A DNA stretch of 64,000 nt from Novosphingobium sp. 9U (GTDB lineage: Bacteria; Pseudomonadota; Alphaproteobacteria; Sphingomonadales; Sphingomonadaceae): assembly GCF_902506425.1 (NCBI RefSeq), contig NZ_LR732469.1, forward strand, positions 2,093,285 through 2,157,284, written 5' to 3'. The notes beneath the pieces are model-generated. The model had not been told where the DNA came from and made no database searches. It saw only the letters and a list, made by a program, of their open reading frames with translations. The position numbers and the translations under genes were made by a program. Shown in pieces: positions 43,642-52,183 of this stretch (positions within the stretch are counted from its first letter, which is position 1; each line of letters begins with the position of its first letter).

Positions 43642-44225
43642 TGCCGCAGCACTCCCAGTTCGCGCAGGAAGGCGAGGACGCTCAGCAACGGCATACCAAG
43701 CACGGTGAAATGATCGCCTTCGATTGCGCGGAACAGTTGCACACCGCGGCCTTCAATCCGGAACACGCCGACGCAGGCGGCGACCGCTGGCCACTCGTAA
43801 TCGAGATAATCCTCGATAAAGCGCTCGGACATGTCGATCGCGTGGAGGCGGGCGACCTTGGCCTCGCCGCACATGACCTCGCCATCGCGCGCCAGGACGG
43901 CGGCGCTGTGGAGGTTGAGGACCTTGCCCGAGAAGAAGCGCAAGTGTTCCGCCGCGGCGTCGCGGCTCTCGGGCTTGTCGAAACGGCGGCCGGCGCACTC
44001 CACCAGCGAGTCGCTGCCTAGTACCAGCTCGCCGGGCACTCTGGCGCAGACCGCGAGGGCCTTAGCACGGGCGAGTGCCAGCGCGACTTCACCGGGCGCC
44101 GCATCAGCAAGCGCAGCTTCAATCGCACGCTCGTCGACGTCGGCGGGCAGGGCGGTGAACGGAACCCCGGCCGCGGTCAGCATGGCCTGGCGCGAAGCGC
44201 TCTTGGAGGCGAGGACAAGGCTCAT
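43638..44225 (-). CDS. Maf-family nucleotide pyrophosphatase
   Basis: Hydrolyses non-canonical or dTTP/UTP nucleotides. 195 residues from ATG 44225 with LASKSASRQAML, DVDERAIEA, VLGSDSLVE, and a FRIEGRGVQLF segment. Start is 19 bp after the ppsR stop; a longer frame upstream is spurious. Subtype (YhdE-like or YceF-like) not decided. Confidence 0.93.
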   Translation of the reverse strand: MSLVLASKSASRQAMLTAAGVPFTALPADVDERAIEAALADAAPGEVALALARAKALAVCARVPGELVLGSDSLVECAGRRFDKPESRDAAAEHLRFFSGKVLNLHSAAVLARDGEVMCGEAKVARLHAIDMSERFIEDYLDYEWPAVAACVGVFRIEGRGVQLFRAIEGDHFTVLGMPLLSVLAFLRELGVLRQ

Positions 44226-44244
44226 CCGCGGATAGTCTGGCGCA

Positions 44245-45090
44245 TCATATCGGGCGCGGATCGCTGCCGGTCTGGCCACTCACTGCCTGGCGCTCGTTGT
44301 AGAGGTTGATCACGGCTGCGGCGGTCTCCTCGATCGAGCGGCGGGTAACGTCAATCACCGGCCAGGAGTTGTCGGCAAACATGCGCCGCGCGTATTTCAG
44401 CTCGCTCTCAACCTTATCCTGATTAACATAGTCAGTGTCGGGCGATTGGCTCAGCGAGAGCAGGCGGTTGCGCCGAATGGCGATCAGCCGCTCGGGCGCG
44501 GTGGTCAGCCCTACGACCAGCGGCTGCTTCAACTCGTAGAGCAGCGGCGGAGGTGGGCTCTCGACCACAATGGGAATGTTGGCGACCTTGTAGCCGCGAT
44601 TGGCGAGATAGATGCTGGTCGGCGTCTTGGACGAGCGCGAGACACCGGCCAGCACAATGTCCGCCTCTTCCCAGTTCTCCCAACCGACGCCATCGTCGTG
44701 CGCTATCGTGAATTGAATCGCATCTACCCGTGCGAAGTAGGCCTCGTCCAACCGGTGTTGACGTCCCGGCCGCCCCTTGGCTTCCTGGCCAAGCAGGTCT
44801 TCCAGCGCATCGGTGACGCCATCGAGCACCGCGATTGCCGGCAGGCCGAGCACCTGGCAGCGTGCTTCCAGCTTGCCGCGGGTCTCGTCGTTGACCAGGG
44901 TGAAGAACACCAGGCCCGGATTGGCGGCGATCTCTCCCATGATCCGATCGAGGTGCTGCTGCGAGCGAACCATGGGCCAAAAGTGGCGAACGACTTCGGT
45001 ATCGTCGAATTGCGCGAGCGCCGCCTTCGCGATCATCTCGAGCGTCTCTCCGGTGGAGTCCGAGAGCAGATGGAGATGGAAGCGCGCCAT
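44245..45090 (-). CDS. Pyruvate, phosphate dikinase regulatory protein (DUF299)
   Basis: Bifunctional ADP-dependent kinase and Pi-dependent phosphorylase controlling PEP synthase or PPDK. The 281-residue protein has FHLHLLSDSTGETLEMIAKAA at the start and the P-loop GVSRSSKTPTS (149-159), followed by YLANRGYKVANIP. The ATG at 45090 matches family starts; the open frame upstream is spurious and covers oriC. This gene is the left flank of oriC in Caulobacter and Rickettsia too. Confidence 0.95.
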   Translation of the reverse strand: MARFHLHLLSDSTGETLEMIAKAALAQFDDTEVVRHFWPMVRSQQHLDRIMGEIAANPGLVFFTLVNDETRGKLEARCQVLGLPAIAVLDGVTDALEDLLGQEAKGRPGRQHRLDEAYFARVDAIQFTIAHDDGVGWENWEEADIVLAGVSRSSKTPTSIYLANRGYKVANIPIVVESPPPPLLYELKQPLVVGLTTAPERLIAIRRNRLLSLSQSPDTDYVNQDKVESELKYARRMFADNSWPVIDVTRRSIEETAAAVINLYNERQAVSGQTGSDPRPI

Positions 45091-45151
45091 GAACGTCTCT
45101 TCGCGAACCTGTGCTGTCCGCCAGCCCGACTTTTCAATCGCCCGGCAACCC

Positions 45152-45160
45152 TGTGGATAC
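45152..45160 (-). promoter_or_regulatory. DnaA box (near consensus)
   Basis: TGTGGATAC on the plus strand, GTATCCACA on the minus strand; one mismatch from TTATCCACA. Within oriC. Confidence 0.75.
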
Positions 45161-45274
45161 GCGTGGCATAAACCACGGGAGAGGGCGGGTGACAACTCGA
45201 CAGCGGGATTCCACCCCCACTGCCAGGCATTTGGCGCCACAGTTACGGACAGGGCAGGGCGGTTCTCGACAGCC

Positions 45275-45283
45275 TGGGGATAT
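45275..45283 (-). promoter_or_regulatory. Weak DnaA-like box
   Basis: TGGGGATAT, two mismatches from TGTGGATAA; included because of its oriC setting. Confidence 0.35.
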
Positions 45284-45382
45284 GGCGGACAACCTTTGCT
45301 TGACCGCGCTAGGGTCAGGAGTCGGTCATGGCAGCGGGACTGGCCAGCGCCGGACAAATCGGGCAAGGCGCCGCCGTCCCCA

Positions 45383-45391
45383 GTTTCCACA
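45383..45391 (+). promoter_or_regulatory. DnaA-like box near the AT-rich element
   Basis: GTTTCCACA, two mismatches from TTATCCACA, 23 bp before the AT-rich stretch, the spacing expected of an origin box that helps unwinding. Confidence 0.5.
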
Positions 45392-45453
45392 GGGCCAACA
45401 GACTCCATCATCCTTCTAAGAATCTATTATTATTTAAGTGGGACCAAGCCGCG

Positions 45454-46479
45454 ATGCCCGGAACTCTGCTGAACGTGCTCAAGGGCGAAACCTCCAAGAG
45501 GCGACCGGTCTGGCTGATGCGGCAGGCCGGGCGCTACCTACCCGAGTACCGCGCATTGCGGGCCGAGAAGGGCGGTTTTCTGGCGCTCGTCTACGACAGC
45601 GACGCTGCGGCCGAGATCACGCTGCAGCCGATCCGCCGCTTCGGCTTCGACGGGGCGATCCTGTTCTCCGACATCCTGATCGTGCCCTACGCGATGGGAC
45701 AGGATCTGGCGTTCCTCGTCGGCGAGGGGCCCCGGCTTTCGCCCAAGCTGGTGGACACGGCGCTGGCCAGCCTTGCGCCTGTGCCCGAGCGCCTCTCTCC
45801 GATCTACGATACCGTTACCAAGGTCCGCGCCGCGCTCGGCGAGGAGGCGACGCTGCTTGGCTTCGCTGGCAGTCCCTGGACCGTGGCGACGTACATGGTT
45901 GCCGGCGAGGGCAGCCGCGACCAGCACGAAACACGCGCAATGGCATACCGCGACCCGGCGGGCTTCCAGGCGATCGTCGATGCGATCGTCGCGGTGACGA
46001 TCGAATACCTCTCCGGCCAGATCGCGGCGGGTGCCGAGGCGGTGCAGCTGTTCGACAGCTGGGCGGGTAGCCTCGCCCCGGCCGAGTTCGAGCGCTGGGT
46101 GATCGCGCCCAATGCGCGGATTACGGCCGCTATTCACGAGCGGCACCCGGGCGTGCCAGTGATCGGTTTTCCCAAGGGTGCTGGCGAGAAGTTGCCGGCT
46201 TATGCCCGCGAAACCGGTGTCGATGCCGTCGGGCTCGACGAGACGATCGATCCGGTATGGGCGGCACAAGCTTTGCCGCAGGGCATGCCGGTTCAGGGCA
46301 ACCTCGATCCGTTGCTGCTGCTGGCAGGCGGGGATGAGTTGGACCGCCAGACACGCCGGGTGCTCGATACCTTCGCCGGGCGGCCGCATGTGTTCAATCT
46401 CGGCCACGGCATTGGCCAGTTCACGCCGATCGAGCATGTCGAGCGGTTGCTAGCGACGGTGCGGGGCTGGCAGGCTTAG
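45454..46479 (+). CDS. hemE: Uroporphyrinogen decarboxylase
   Basis: Decarboxylates uroporphyrinogen III to coproporphyrinogen III in heme synthesis. 341 residues from ATG 45454 (MPGTLLNVLKGET) with RPVWLMRQAGRYLPEYR, FSDILIVPYAMG and GFAGSPWTVATYMVAGEGS. Right flank of oriC. An in-frame ATG upstream at 45328 lies within the origin and is rejected. hemJ follows after a repeat element. Confidence 0.96.
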   Translation: MPGTLLNVLKGETSKRRPVWLMRQAGRYLPEYRALRAEKGGFLALVYDSDAAAEITLQPIRRFGFDGAILFSDILIVPYAMGQDLAFLVGEGPRLSPKLVDTALASLAPVPERLSPIYDTVTKVRAALGEEATLLGFAGSPWTVATYMVAGEGSRDQHETRAMAYRDPAGFQAIVDAIVAVTIEYLSGQIAAGAEAVQLFDSWAGSLAPAEFERWVIAPNARITAAIHERHPGVPVIGFPKGAGEKLPAYARETGVDAVGLDETIDPVWAAQALPQGMPVQGNLDPLLLLAGGDELDRQTRRVLDTFAGRPHVFNLGHGIGQFTPIEHVERLLATVRGWQA

Positions 46480-46490
46480 AGCCCCGCGTC

Positions 46491-46604
46491 CGTCCCGGAC
46501 TTGATCCGGGACCGGGTCCTTCAAGGCGCGATCTGGCGGGAGTGCGCCTTGGCGATAGCTGGCTCGCATTCCGCAACCGGTCCCGGGTCGAGCCCGGGAC
46601 GACG
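46491..46604. repeat. Palindromic repeat, family A copy 1 (CGTCCCGG...CCGGGACG)
   Basis: Arms 46491-46515 (CGTCCCGGACTTGATCC...) and 46577-46604 (inverse, ending CCCGGGACGACG) enclose about 60 bp, filling the hemE-hemJ gap. Related copies at 47109-47223 and 49402-49513. Confidence 0.8.
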
Positions 46605-46661
46605 CGATACTTGCCGCTCGCCAGGGCTGACGTAGCCTCGTAACCGCGCTAAGGCCCGCAC

Positions 46662-47102
46662 ATGGACGAGCTTTCCGCAATCTACCTCTGGCTCAAGGCC
46701 GGGCATGTCATCTTCGTGATCTTCTGGATGGCGGGGCTGTTCATGCTGCCGCGCTTCTTCGTCTATCACCAGGAAAGCGATGCCGGCTCGGCCGAAGAGG
46801 CACGCTGGGTCGATCGTGAGGCCAAGCTGCGCAAGATCATCCTCACGCCTTCGCTGATCCTCGTCTGGATCCTGGGCCTGACGCTGGCGAGCGCGGGTCA
46901 GTGGTGGGTCGCCGGCTGGCTCCACATCAAGCTGCTGCTGGTGCTCGTCCTGTCGGGTTATCACGGCTGGATGGTCGGGTATTCGAAGAAACTGGCCAAG
47001 GGCGAGCGTCGCCTGTCCGGGAAGGCGCTGCGCCTGTTGAACGAGATCCCAGGCGTCACCGTCGCGCTGATCGTCATCCTGGTGGTGGTGAAGCCGTTCT
47101 GA
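46662..47102 (+). CDS. hemJ: Protoporphyrinogen IX oxidase, HemJ type
   Basis: Membrane heme-synthesis oxidase converting protoporphyrinogen IX to protoporphyrin IX. The 146-residue protein has four to five helices with conserved IYLWLKAGHVIFVIFWMAGL (His), LPRFFVYHQE, WMVGYSKKLA and a central WLHIKLLLVLVLSGYHGWM. HemJ homologues are heme-binding through these histidines. Pairs functionally with hemE just upstream. Confidence 0.92.
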   Translation: MDELSAIYLWLKAGHVIFVIFWMAGLFMLPRFFVYHQESDAGSAEEARWVDREAKLRKIILTPSLILVWILGLTLASAGQWWVAGWLHIKLLLVLVLSGYHGWMVGYSKKLAKGERRLSGKALRLLNEIPGVTVALIVILVVVKPF

Positions 47103-47108
47103 GGATCG

Positions 47109-47223
47109 CGTCGTCCCGGATTTGATCCGGGTCCGGTTTCGCCACGGCAAGCGTTCTCGTCGAGGTGCCGTCCAGCAAGCTCGTGAGATGGCGAAACCGG
47201 TCCGGGTCAAGCCCGAGACGACG
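47109..47223. repeat. Palindromic repeat, family A copy 2
   Basis: Arms 47109-47144 (CGTCGTCCCGGATTTGATCC... to TTTCGCCA) and 47189-47223 (TGGCGAAACCGGTCCGGGTC..., inverse). About 35-bp arms, 44-bp centre. In the hemJ-rho gap, upstream of the rho promoter. Confidence 0.8.
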
Positions 47224-47252
47224 CCACGATCTCACACCCTGTCGCGAGTCGA

Positions 47253-47281
47253 TTGACCGTCACGGCGACAGCGCTTATCTA
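47253..47281 (+). promoter_or_regulatory. Candidate rho promoter
   Basis: TTGACC (47253-47258) and TATCTA (47276-47281), 17-bp spacer, giving a leader of about 115 nt before the rho ATG at 47400. A long leader is consistent with rho autoregulation by its own termination. Predicted only. Confidence 0.5.
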
Positions 47282-47399
47282 AAACCCGTTCCGGCACAGG
47301 GCCGCGAGGGTACCCCCTCGCCTTGCCCGGATCCGCTTTCCCCAAGCCCATCGGTCCGCCGGCCATTCCCCGATCCTCACGGAAACAAGAAATCACACG

Positions 47400-48656
47400 A
47401 TGCACCTGAAAGAACTCAAGCAGAAAACCCCGGCCGAGCTGGTCGAAATGGCCGAGGAACTCGGCGTCGAAGGCGCCTCGACGATGCGCCGCCAGGAACT
47501 CATGTTCGGCATCCTCAAGGAAGTGGCCGAAGATGGCGAGGAGATCATGGGCCTGGGCACCATCGAAGTGCTCACCGACGGCTTCGGCTTCCTGCGCAGC
47601 CCGCAGGCGAACTATCTCGCCGGTCCCGACGACATCTACGTCTCGCCGAACCAGGTGCGCAAATGGGGCCTGCGCACCGGCGACACCGTGGAAGGCGAGA
47701 TCCGCGCACCGCGCGATGGCGAGCGCTATTTCGCGATCACCAAGCTAACCAAGGTCAACTTCGACGATCCCGACATGGTCCGCCACCGGACCAACTTCGA
47801 CAACCTGACGCCGCTCTATCCCGACGAGCGCCTGAACCTCGACAGCCTCGACCCCACGGTCAAGGACAAGTCGGCGCGCGTGATCGACCTCATCAGCCCC
47901 CAGGGCAAGGGCCAGCGCGCGTTGATCGTGGCGCCGCCGCGCACCGGTAAGACCGTGCTGCTGCAGAACATGGCTAAGGCCATCACCGACAACCATCCCG
48001 AGGTGTTCCTGCTCGTCCTGCTGGTCGACGAACGCCCCGAGGAAGTTACCGACATGCAGCGCTCGGTGAAGGGCGAGGTGATCTCCTCGACCTTCGACGA
48101 ACCCGCGCAGCGCCACGTGCAGGTGGCCGAGATGGTGATCGAAAAGGCCAAGCGCCTGGTCGAGCACAAGCGCGACGTCGTCATCCTGCTGGATTCGATC
48201 ACCCGCCTGGGCCGTGCCTACAACACCGTTGTCCCCAGCTCGGGCAAGGTGCTGACCGGCGGTGTCGACGCGAACGCCCTGCAGCGCCCCAAGCGCTTCT
48301 TCGGCGCGGCACGCAACATCGAGGAGGGCGGTTCGCTCTCGATCATCGCCACGGCCCTGATCGACACCGGCAGCCGCATGGACGAGGTCATCTTCGAAGA
48401 GTTCAAGGGTACCGGTAACTCGGAAATCGTGCTCGACCGGAAGGTCTCCGACAAGCGCATCTTCCCCGCGCTCGACGTCGGCAAGTCCGGCACCCGCAAG
48501 GAAGAGCTGCTGGTCCCCAAGGACCAGCTCAGCAAGATGTGGGTGCTGCGCCGCATCCTCATGCAGATGGGCACCGTCGACGCGATGGAGTTCCTGCTCG
48601 ACAAGATGAAGGACTCCAAGACCAACGAGGACTTCTTCGCGACGATGAACCAGTAA
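47400..48656 (+). CDS. rho: Transcription termination factor Rho
   Basis: Hexameric RNA-dependent ATPase that ends transcription. 418 residues: N-terminal [20 protein letters not shown] (NHB), the RNA-binding cold-shock-like domain with GFGFLRSP, and the ATPase with APPRTGKT (178-185) and [36 protein letters not shown]. Standard length. TerC gene follows 4 bp later. Conserved next to oriC. Confidence 0.98.
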   Translation: MHLKELKQKTPAELVEMAEELGVEGASTMRRQELMFGILKEVAEDGEEIMGLGTIEVLTDGFGFLRSPQANYLAGPDDIYVSPNQVRKWGLRTGDTVEGEIRAPRDGERYFAITKLTKVNFDDPDMVRHRTNFDNLTPLYPDERLNLDSLDPTVKDKSARVIDLISPQGKGQRALIVAPPRTGKTVLLQNMAKAITDNHPEVFLLVLLVDERPEEVTDMQRSVKGEVISSTFDEPAQRHVQVAEMVIEKAKRLVEHKRDVVILLDSITRLGRAYNTVVPSSGKVLTGGVDANALQRPKRFFGAARNIEEGGSLSIIATALIDTGSRMDEVIFEEFKGTGNSEIVLDRKVSDKRIFPALDVGKSGTRKEELLVPKDQLSKMWVLRRILMQMGTVDAMEFLLDKMKDSKTNEDFFATMNQ

Positions 48657-48660
48657 GGGC

Positions 48661-49395
48661 ATGGCCGTGGACATCCTCCTCACGCTCGCCGCCGCCGCAC
48701 CGTCGCTGGGCGGGCCCGCGGAGATCTGGCAGCACATCGTCGACGATTTTTCGAACATCGGCACGCCCTCGGCCTTCGCGGCCTTCGTGCAGGTGTTGAT
48801 GATCGACCTCGTGCTGGCGGGCGATAACGCCATCGTCGTGGGTGCGCTTGCCGCCGGTCTGCCTGCGGAGCAGCGCAAGAAGGTCATCGTCATCGGTGTC
48901 CTCGCGGCGCTGGTGCTGCGCGTCGGCTTCGCGCTGATCGTCACCTGGCTGCTCGGCATCGTCGGGCTGGTCTTTGCCGGCGGATTGCTGCTGCTGTGGG
49001 TGGCGTGGAAGATGTACCGCGAGCTTCACACGCATGGTGGCCAGGATGTCCACTCGCACGGCTCGCCCGAAGTCGAGGGCGACGAGCACTCGGGTCTGAA
49101 GCCCGCCAAGAGCTTCGCCAGCGCGGCGATCTCGGTGGCGGTGGCGGATGTCTCGATGAGCATCGACAACGTGCTCGGCGTCGCCGGCGCCGCCCGCGAG
49201 CATCCCGGCATCCTGATCGTCGGCCTGATCTTTGCGGTTGCCCTGATGGGCTTGGCGGCCAACGTGATCGCCCGCTACATTGAGCGTTTCCGCTGGATCG
49301 CGTGGATCGGCCTGGCGGTGATCGTCTACGTGTCGTTGAAGATGATCTACGAAGGCTGGGTAGACCCGCAGCTGGGCGTCGGCACTCTGTTCTGA
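48661..49395 (+). CDS. TerC/YjbE-family integral membrane protein
   Basis: A 244-residue membrane protein with about seven helices; the two acidic motifs MIDLVLAGDNAIVVGALAA and ADVSMSIDNVLGVAGAA are characteristic of TerC-type proteins, implicated in metal (Mn2+, possibly others) efflux and envelope metalation of secreted enzymes. A histidine-rich cytosolic loop (ELHTHGGQDVHSHG, about 120-133) supports a metal role. Start 4 bp after rho. Exact ion unknown. Confidence 0.87.
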   Translation: MAVDILLTLAAAAPSLGGPAEIWQHIVDDFSNIGTPSAFAAFVQVLMIDLVLAGDNAIVVGALAAGLPAEQRKKVIVIGVLAALVLRVGFALIVTWLLGIVGLVFAGGLLLLWVAWKMYRELHTHGGQDVHSHGSPEVEGDEHSGLKPAKSFASAAISVAVADVSMSIDNVLGVAGAAREHPGILIVGLIFAVALMGLAANVIARYIERFRWIAWIGLAVIVYVSLKMIYEGWVDPQLGVGTLF

Positions 49396-49401
49396 ACTCA
49401 G

Positions 49402-49513
49402 CGTCGTCCCGGGCTGGACCCGGGACCGGTTTCGCCAGCGATGAACCTCGAAGGTGCACGCTGCAGAGCTCGCGACATGACGAAACTGGTCCCGGGTCAA
49501 GCCCGGGACGACG
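49402..49513. repeat. Palindromic repeat, family A copy 3
   Basis: Arms 49402-49434 (CGTCGTCCCGGGCTGGACCC...) and 49481-49513 (inverse, ending CCCGGGACGACG). Between convergent terC and quinone reductase genes; could also act as a terminator. Confidence 0.82.
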
Positions 49514-49519
49514 TACGGG

Positions 49520-50488
49520 TCAGGGGATCAGCACCGTGGAACCGGTGGTTTCCCGCGCCTCCAAGGCCCGATGCGCGTCGGCCGCATCGCTCAATGCGAA
49601 CCGCTGACCGATCACAGGCTTGACCACACCGCGTTCGATCCGGTCGAACAGACGTTGCGCCGTATGCGCCAAGTCGTCGGGCGTGGCGATGTAATCGGCC
49701 AACGTCGGTCGGATGACCATCACCGAGCCCGCACGCATCAGGTCGGTCAGCGCCACCGGCGGCACCGCGCCTGAGGCATTGCCATAGCTGACCATCAAGC
49801 CACGCTTGCGCAGGCAGGCCAGCGAGGCGCTCCAGGAGGCCTTGCCGACCCCGTCGAACACCACGTCCGCCTTGCGCCCGCCAGTGGCCTGCAGCAGCGC
49901 CGTGGGCAGCTCCTCGAAGCTGCAGCTGAGGGCGTGGTCGGCATCGATGCCGGCAGCCTTCTCCGGCGTTCCCGCATGTCCCACGACGATCACGCCCTTG
50001 TCGCGCAGCCAGGGCACCAGCAGCGAACCCACACCGCCCGCTGCCGAGTGCACCAGAGCGACGTCGCCGGCTTTCAGCGGAATGATGTCCTCGGCCAGGT
50101 AGCAGGCGGTGAAGCCCTTCAGCATCGAGGCTGCAGCCACCTCTGAGCTGATGGCATCCGGCAGTCGAACCGCTTGCCCGGCCTTGATCGTGCGATGGGT
50201 CGCGTAAGCGCCTTCGCCCTGCGCACAGCCGACGCGATCGCCCGGCTTGAAGCCGTCGACGCCTTGGCCGATGGCGATGACCCTGCCCGCGCTCTCCGAG
50301 CCGAGCGTCATCGGCAGCGGCGCCTGGTAGAGCCCGGTGCGGTAATAGACGTCGATGAAGTTCAGCCCGACGGCTTCCGTCTCGATCAGCAGCTCGCTAC
50401 GGCCGGGATCGGCGAAGCGGGTGTCCTCGCGCGTGATCGCCTCGGGGCCGCCGTGCTCGCGGATCACCAATCGATAGCCGTCAACCAT
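49520..50488 (-). CDS. NADPH:quinone oxidoreductase (zeta-crystallin/Qor type)
   Basis: Medium-chain zinc-free alcohol-dehydrogenase-fold enzyme reducing quinones. 322 residues from ATG 50488 (GAGGACA ribosome site): VGLNFIDVYYRTGLY, PLPMTLGSESAGRV, AYATHRTIKA and the NADP-binding AAGGVGSLLVPWLRDKG. Upstream ATG at 50500 is less likely. Precedes no obvious partner. Confidence 0.92.
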   Translation of the reverse strand: MVDGYRLVIREHGGPEAITREDTRFADPGRSELLIETEAVGLNFIDVYYRTGLYQAPLPMTLGSESAGRVIAIGQGVDGFKPGDRVGCAQGEGAYATHRTIKAGQAVRLPDAISSEVAAASMLKGFTACYLAEDIIPLKAGDVALVHSAAGGVGSLLVPWLRDKGVIVVGHAGTPEKAAGIDADHALSCSFEELPTALLQATGGRKADVVFDGVGKASWSASLACLRKRGLMVSYGNASGAVPPVALTDLMRAGSVMVIRPTLADYIATPDDLAHTAQRLFDRIERGVVKPVIGQRFALSDAADAHRALEARETTGSTVLIP

Positions 50489-50513
50489 GCCTGTCCTCAC
50501 TGCTGGCGCAGTG

Positions 50514-52099
50514 TCAAAGCACCGCGCGGAAGGTGTCGGCCCGCGAGGTTCGCCAAGCCCGAGCGTAATGTGTGCTTTCGGGATCGTCGATCAACTGCCC
50601 AGGCTTGAGGAATTGGTATACCTCGTCGAGGGGTCCGGCGCGGGCGCCATCGATGCGCTGGTACATGTCGTGGTGGCTCAGCTCCCAGGGTGAGTTCAGG
50701 CCCATGGCGACGACGATCTCGCGCAGGGAGTGCAGCGTCTCGCGCTGGAACCGTGCCACGCGCTCGGCCTTCTCGTCGACGACGAGGCCGCGCTGCCGCC
50801 ATTCGGTCTGGGTTGCAACGCCGGTGGGACACGCGCCGGTGTGGCACTTCATCGACTGCACGCAACCCAGCGAGAACATGAACGCACGCGCGGCATTGCA
50901 CCAGTCCGCACCCAGCGCGAACGCCCGCGCCATGCCTGCGCCCGAGTGGATCTTGCCCGAAGCGCCGAGCCGGACCCGGTCCTTCAGGTTCATACCAACC
51001 AGGGCATTGCGCATCAGGATCAGCCCCTCGCGCAGCGGCATCCCGACGTTGTCGGTCAGCTCCTGCGGCGCCGCGCCGGTCCCACCCTCGGCCCCATCGA
51101 CGACAATGAAGTCGGGCGTGATGCCGCTCTCGTGCATGGCTTTCACCAGGGCCATGACTTCGTGCGGCAAGCCTACGCACAGCTTCATGCCGACCGGCTT
51201 GCCGCCCGAAAGCTCGCGCAGCTGCACGATCCACTCGAGCAACCCATGCGGCGTGGAGAAGGTTGAGTGCGCTGCAGGCGAGAGGCAGTCCTTGCCTTGC
51301 TCGACCGCCCGTGCCTCGGCGATCTCGGCGGTGACCTTGGGGCCAGTAAGCACACCGCCATGGCCTGGCTTGGCGCCTTGGCTCAGCTTGATCTCGACCA
51401 TCTTGATCTGCGGCTCGGATGCGGCAGCGGCGAAGGCCTCGGGGTCAAAGCTGCCGTCCTTGTGCCGGCAGCCGAAGTAGCCACTGCCCAGCTCCCAGAT
51501 CAGGTCACCGCCATGTTTGCGATGGTAGCGCGAGATGCCGCCTTCGCCGGTATCGTGCGCGAAGCCGCCCATCGCCGCGCCCTTGTTGAGCGCTTCGATG
51601 GCGTTGGCGGAGAGCGAGCCGAAGCTCATCGCAGAAACGTTCAGCAGGGCCGCATCGTAAGGCTTTCGGCAGTGCTGCCACCCACGCGCACGTGCCAGCT
51701 TTCGGGCGCGGCCTCATGCGGGACGATGGAATGGCCCAGCCACTCATACTCGTCCGAATAGACGTCGAGCTCGGTGCCCATCGGGTGCGTGGCGATGTCG
51801 CCCTTGGCGCGCGCATAGACCAGCGCACGCTCGTCTATGGTGAAGGGTCGGCCCTCGCGGTCGCTCTCGACGATGTAGGCGCGCAGGAACGGCCGCAGGT
51901 CCTCGAAGAACCAGCGCGCGCGGGCGATCAAGGGGTAGTTGCGCCGCAAGGCATGATGGCGCTGCGCAAAGTCCCACAAGGCGAGGGCGAGCAGCGGAAC
52001 CAGGGCCCACAAGGCCCACCGTCCCGGCGGACTGGCGACTGCCAGGGCGGTGAGTACCACCAGTGCTCCGGGGACCAGATAACGCGGAGCAGGACTCAT
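50514..52099 (-). pseudogene. FMN-binding glutamate synthase family protein, frameshifted
   Basis: Encodes a GltB/GltS-like FMN- and [3Fe-4S]-containing domain with SFGSLSANAIEALNKGAAMGG, GAEGGTGAAPQELTDNVG, GADWCNAARAFMFSLGCVQ and CHTGACPTGVATQ. The N-terminal segment (52099-51641: MSPAPRYLVPG, two helices, then RSFI-like) reads in one frame and stops at TGA 51641; the rest reads in another frame, joined through ...VRVGG|C.KPYDAALLNVSAMSFG. A one-base loss near 51675-51680 would explain it. In intact homologues the two parts are continuous, so this is a real disruption or a sequencing error. Confidence 0.8.
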
Positions 52100-52183
52100 G
52101 GTCGGCCTTCCTCGATCCCCTCGGGCAGCGACCTTAACGGCCGCCGCCCGGCCAGGCAGCATCAATACGCCCGGTGGGGGCGC

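Larger units (their letters stand above)
45091..45453. other. oriC: Chromosomal replication origin (oriC)
   Basis: A 363-bp non-coding gap between ppsR (DUF299) and hemE, the known alphaproteobacterial oriC position. It has a one-mismatch DnaA box (45152-45160), two weaker boxes, a strongly AT-rich 25 bp (45414-45438, CTAAGAATCTATTATTATTT within) as candidate unwinding element next to hemE, a CGTGG/CCACG hairpin (45162-45177), and four GANTC methylation motifs. Position and content make this the best oriC candidate; function is inferred. Confidence 0.82.

Noticed and set aside
45328..45453. Upstream in-frame start for hemE and the ppsR frame reaching 45411
   Set aside because: Both lie inside the origin; family alignments begin at 45454 (hemE) and 45090 (ppsR).
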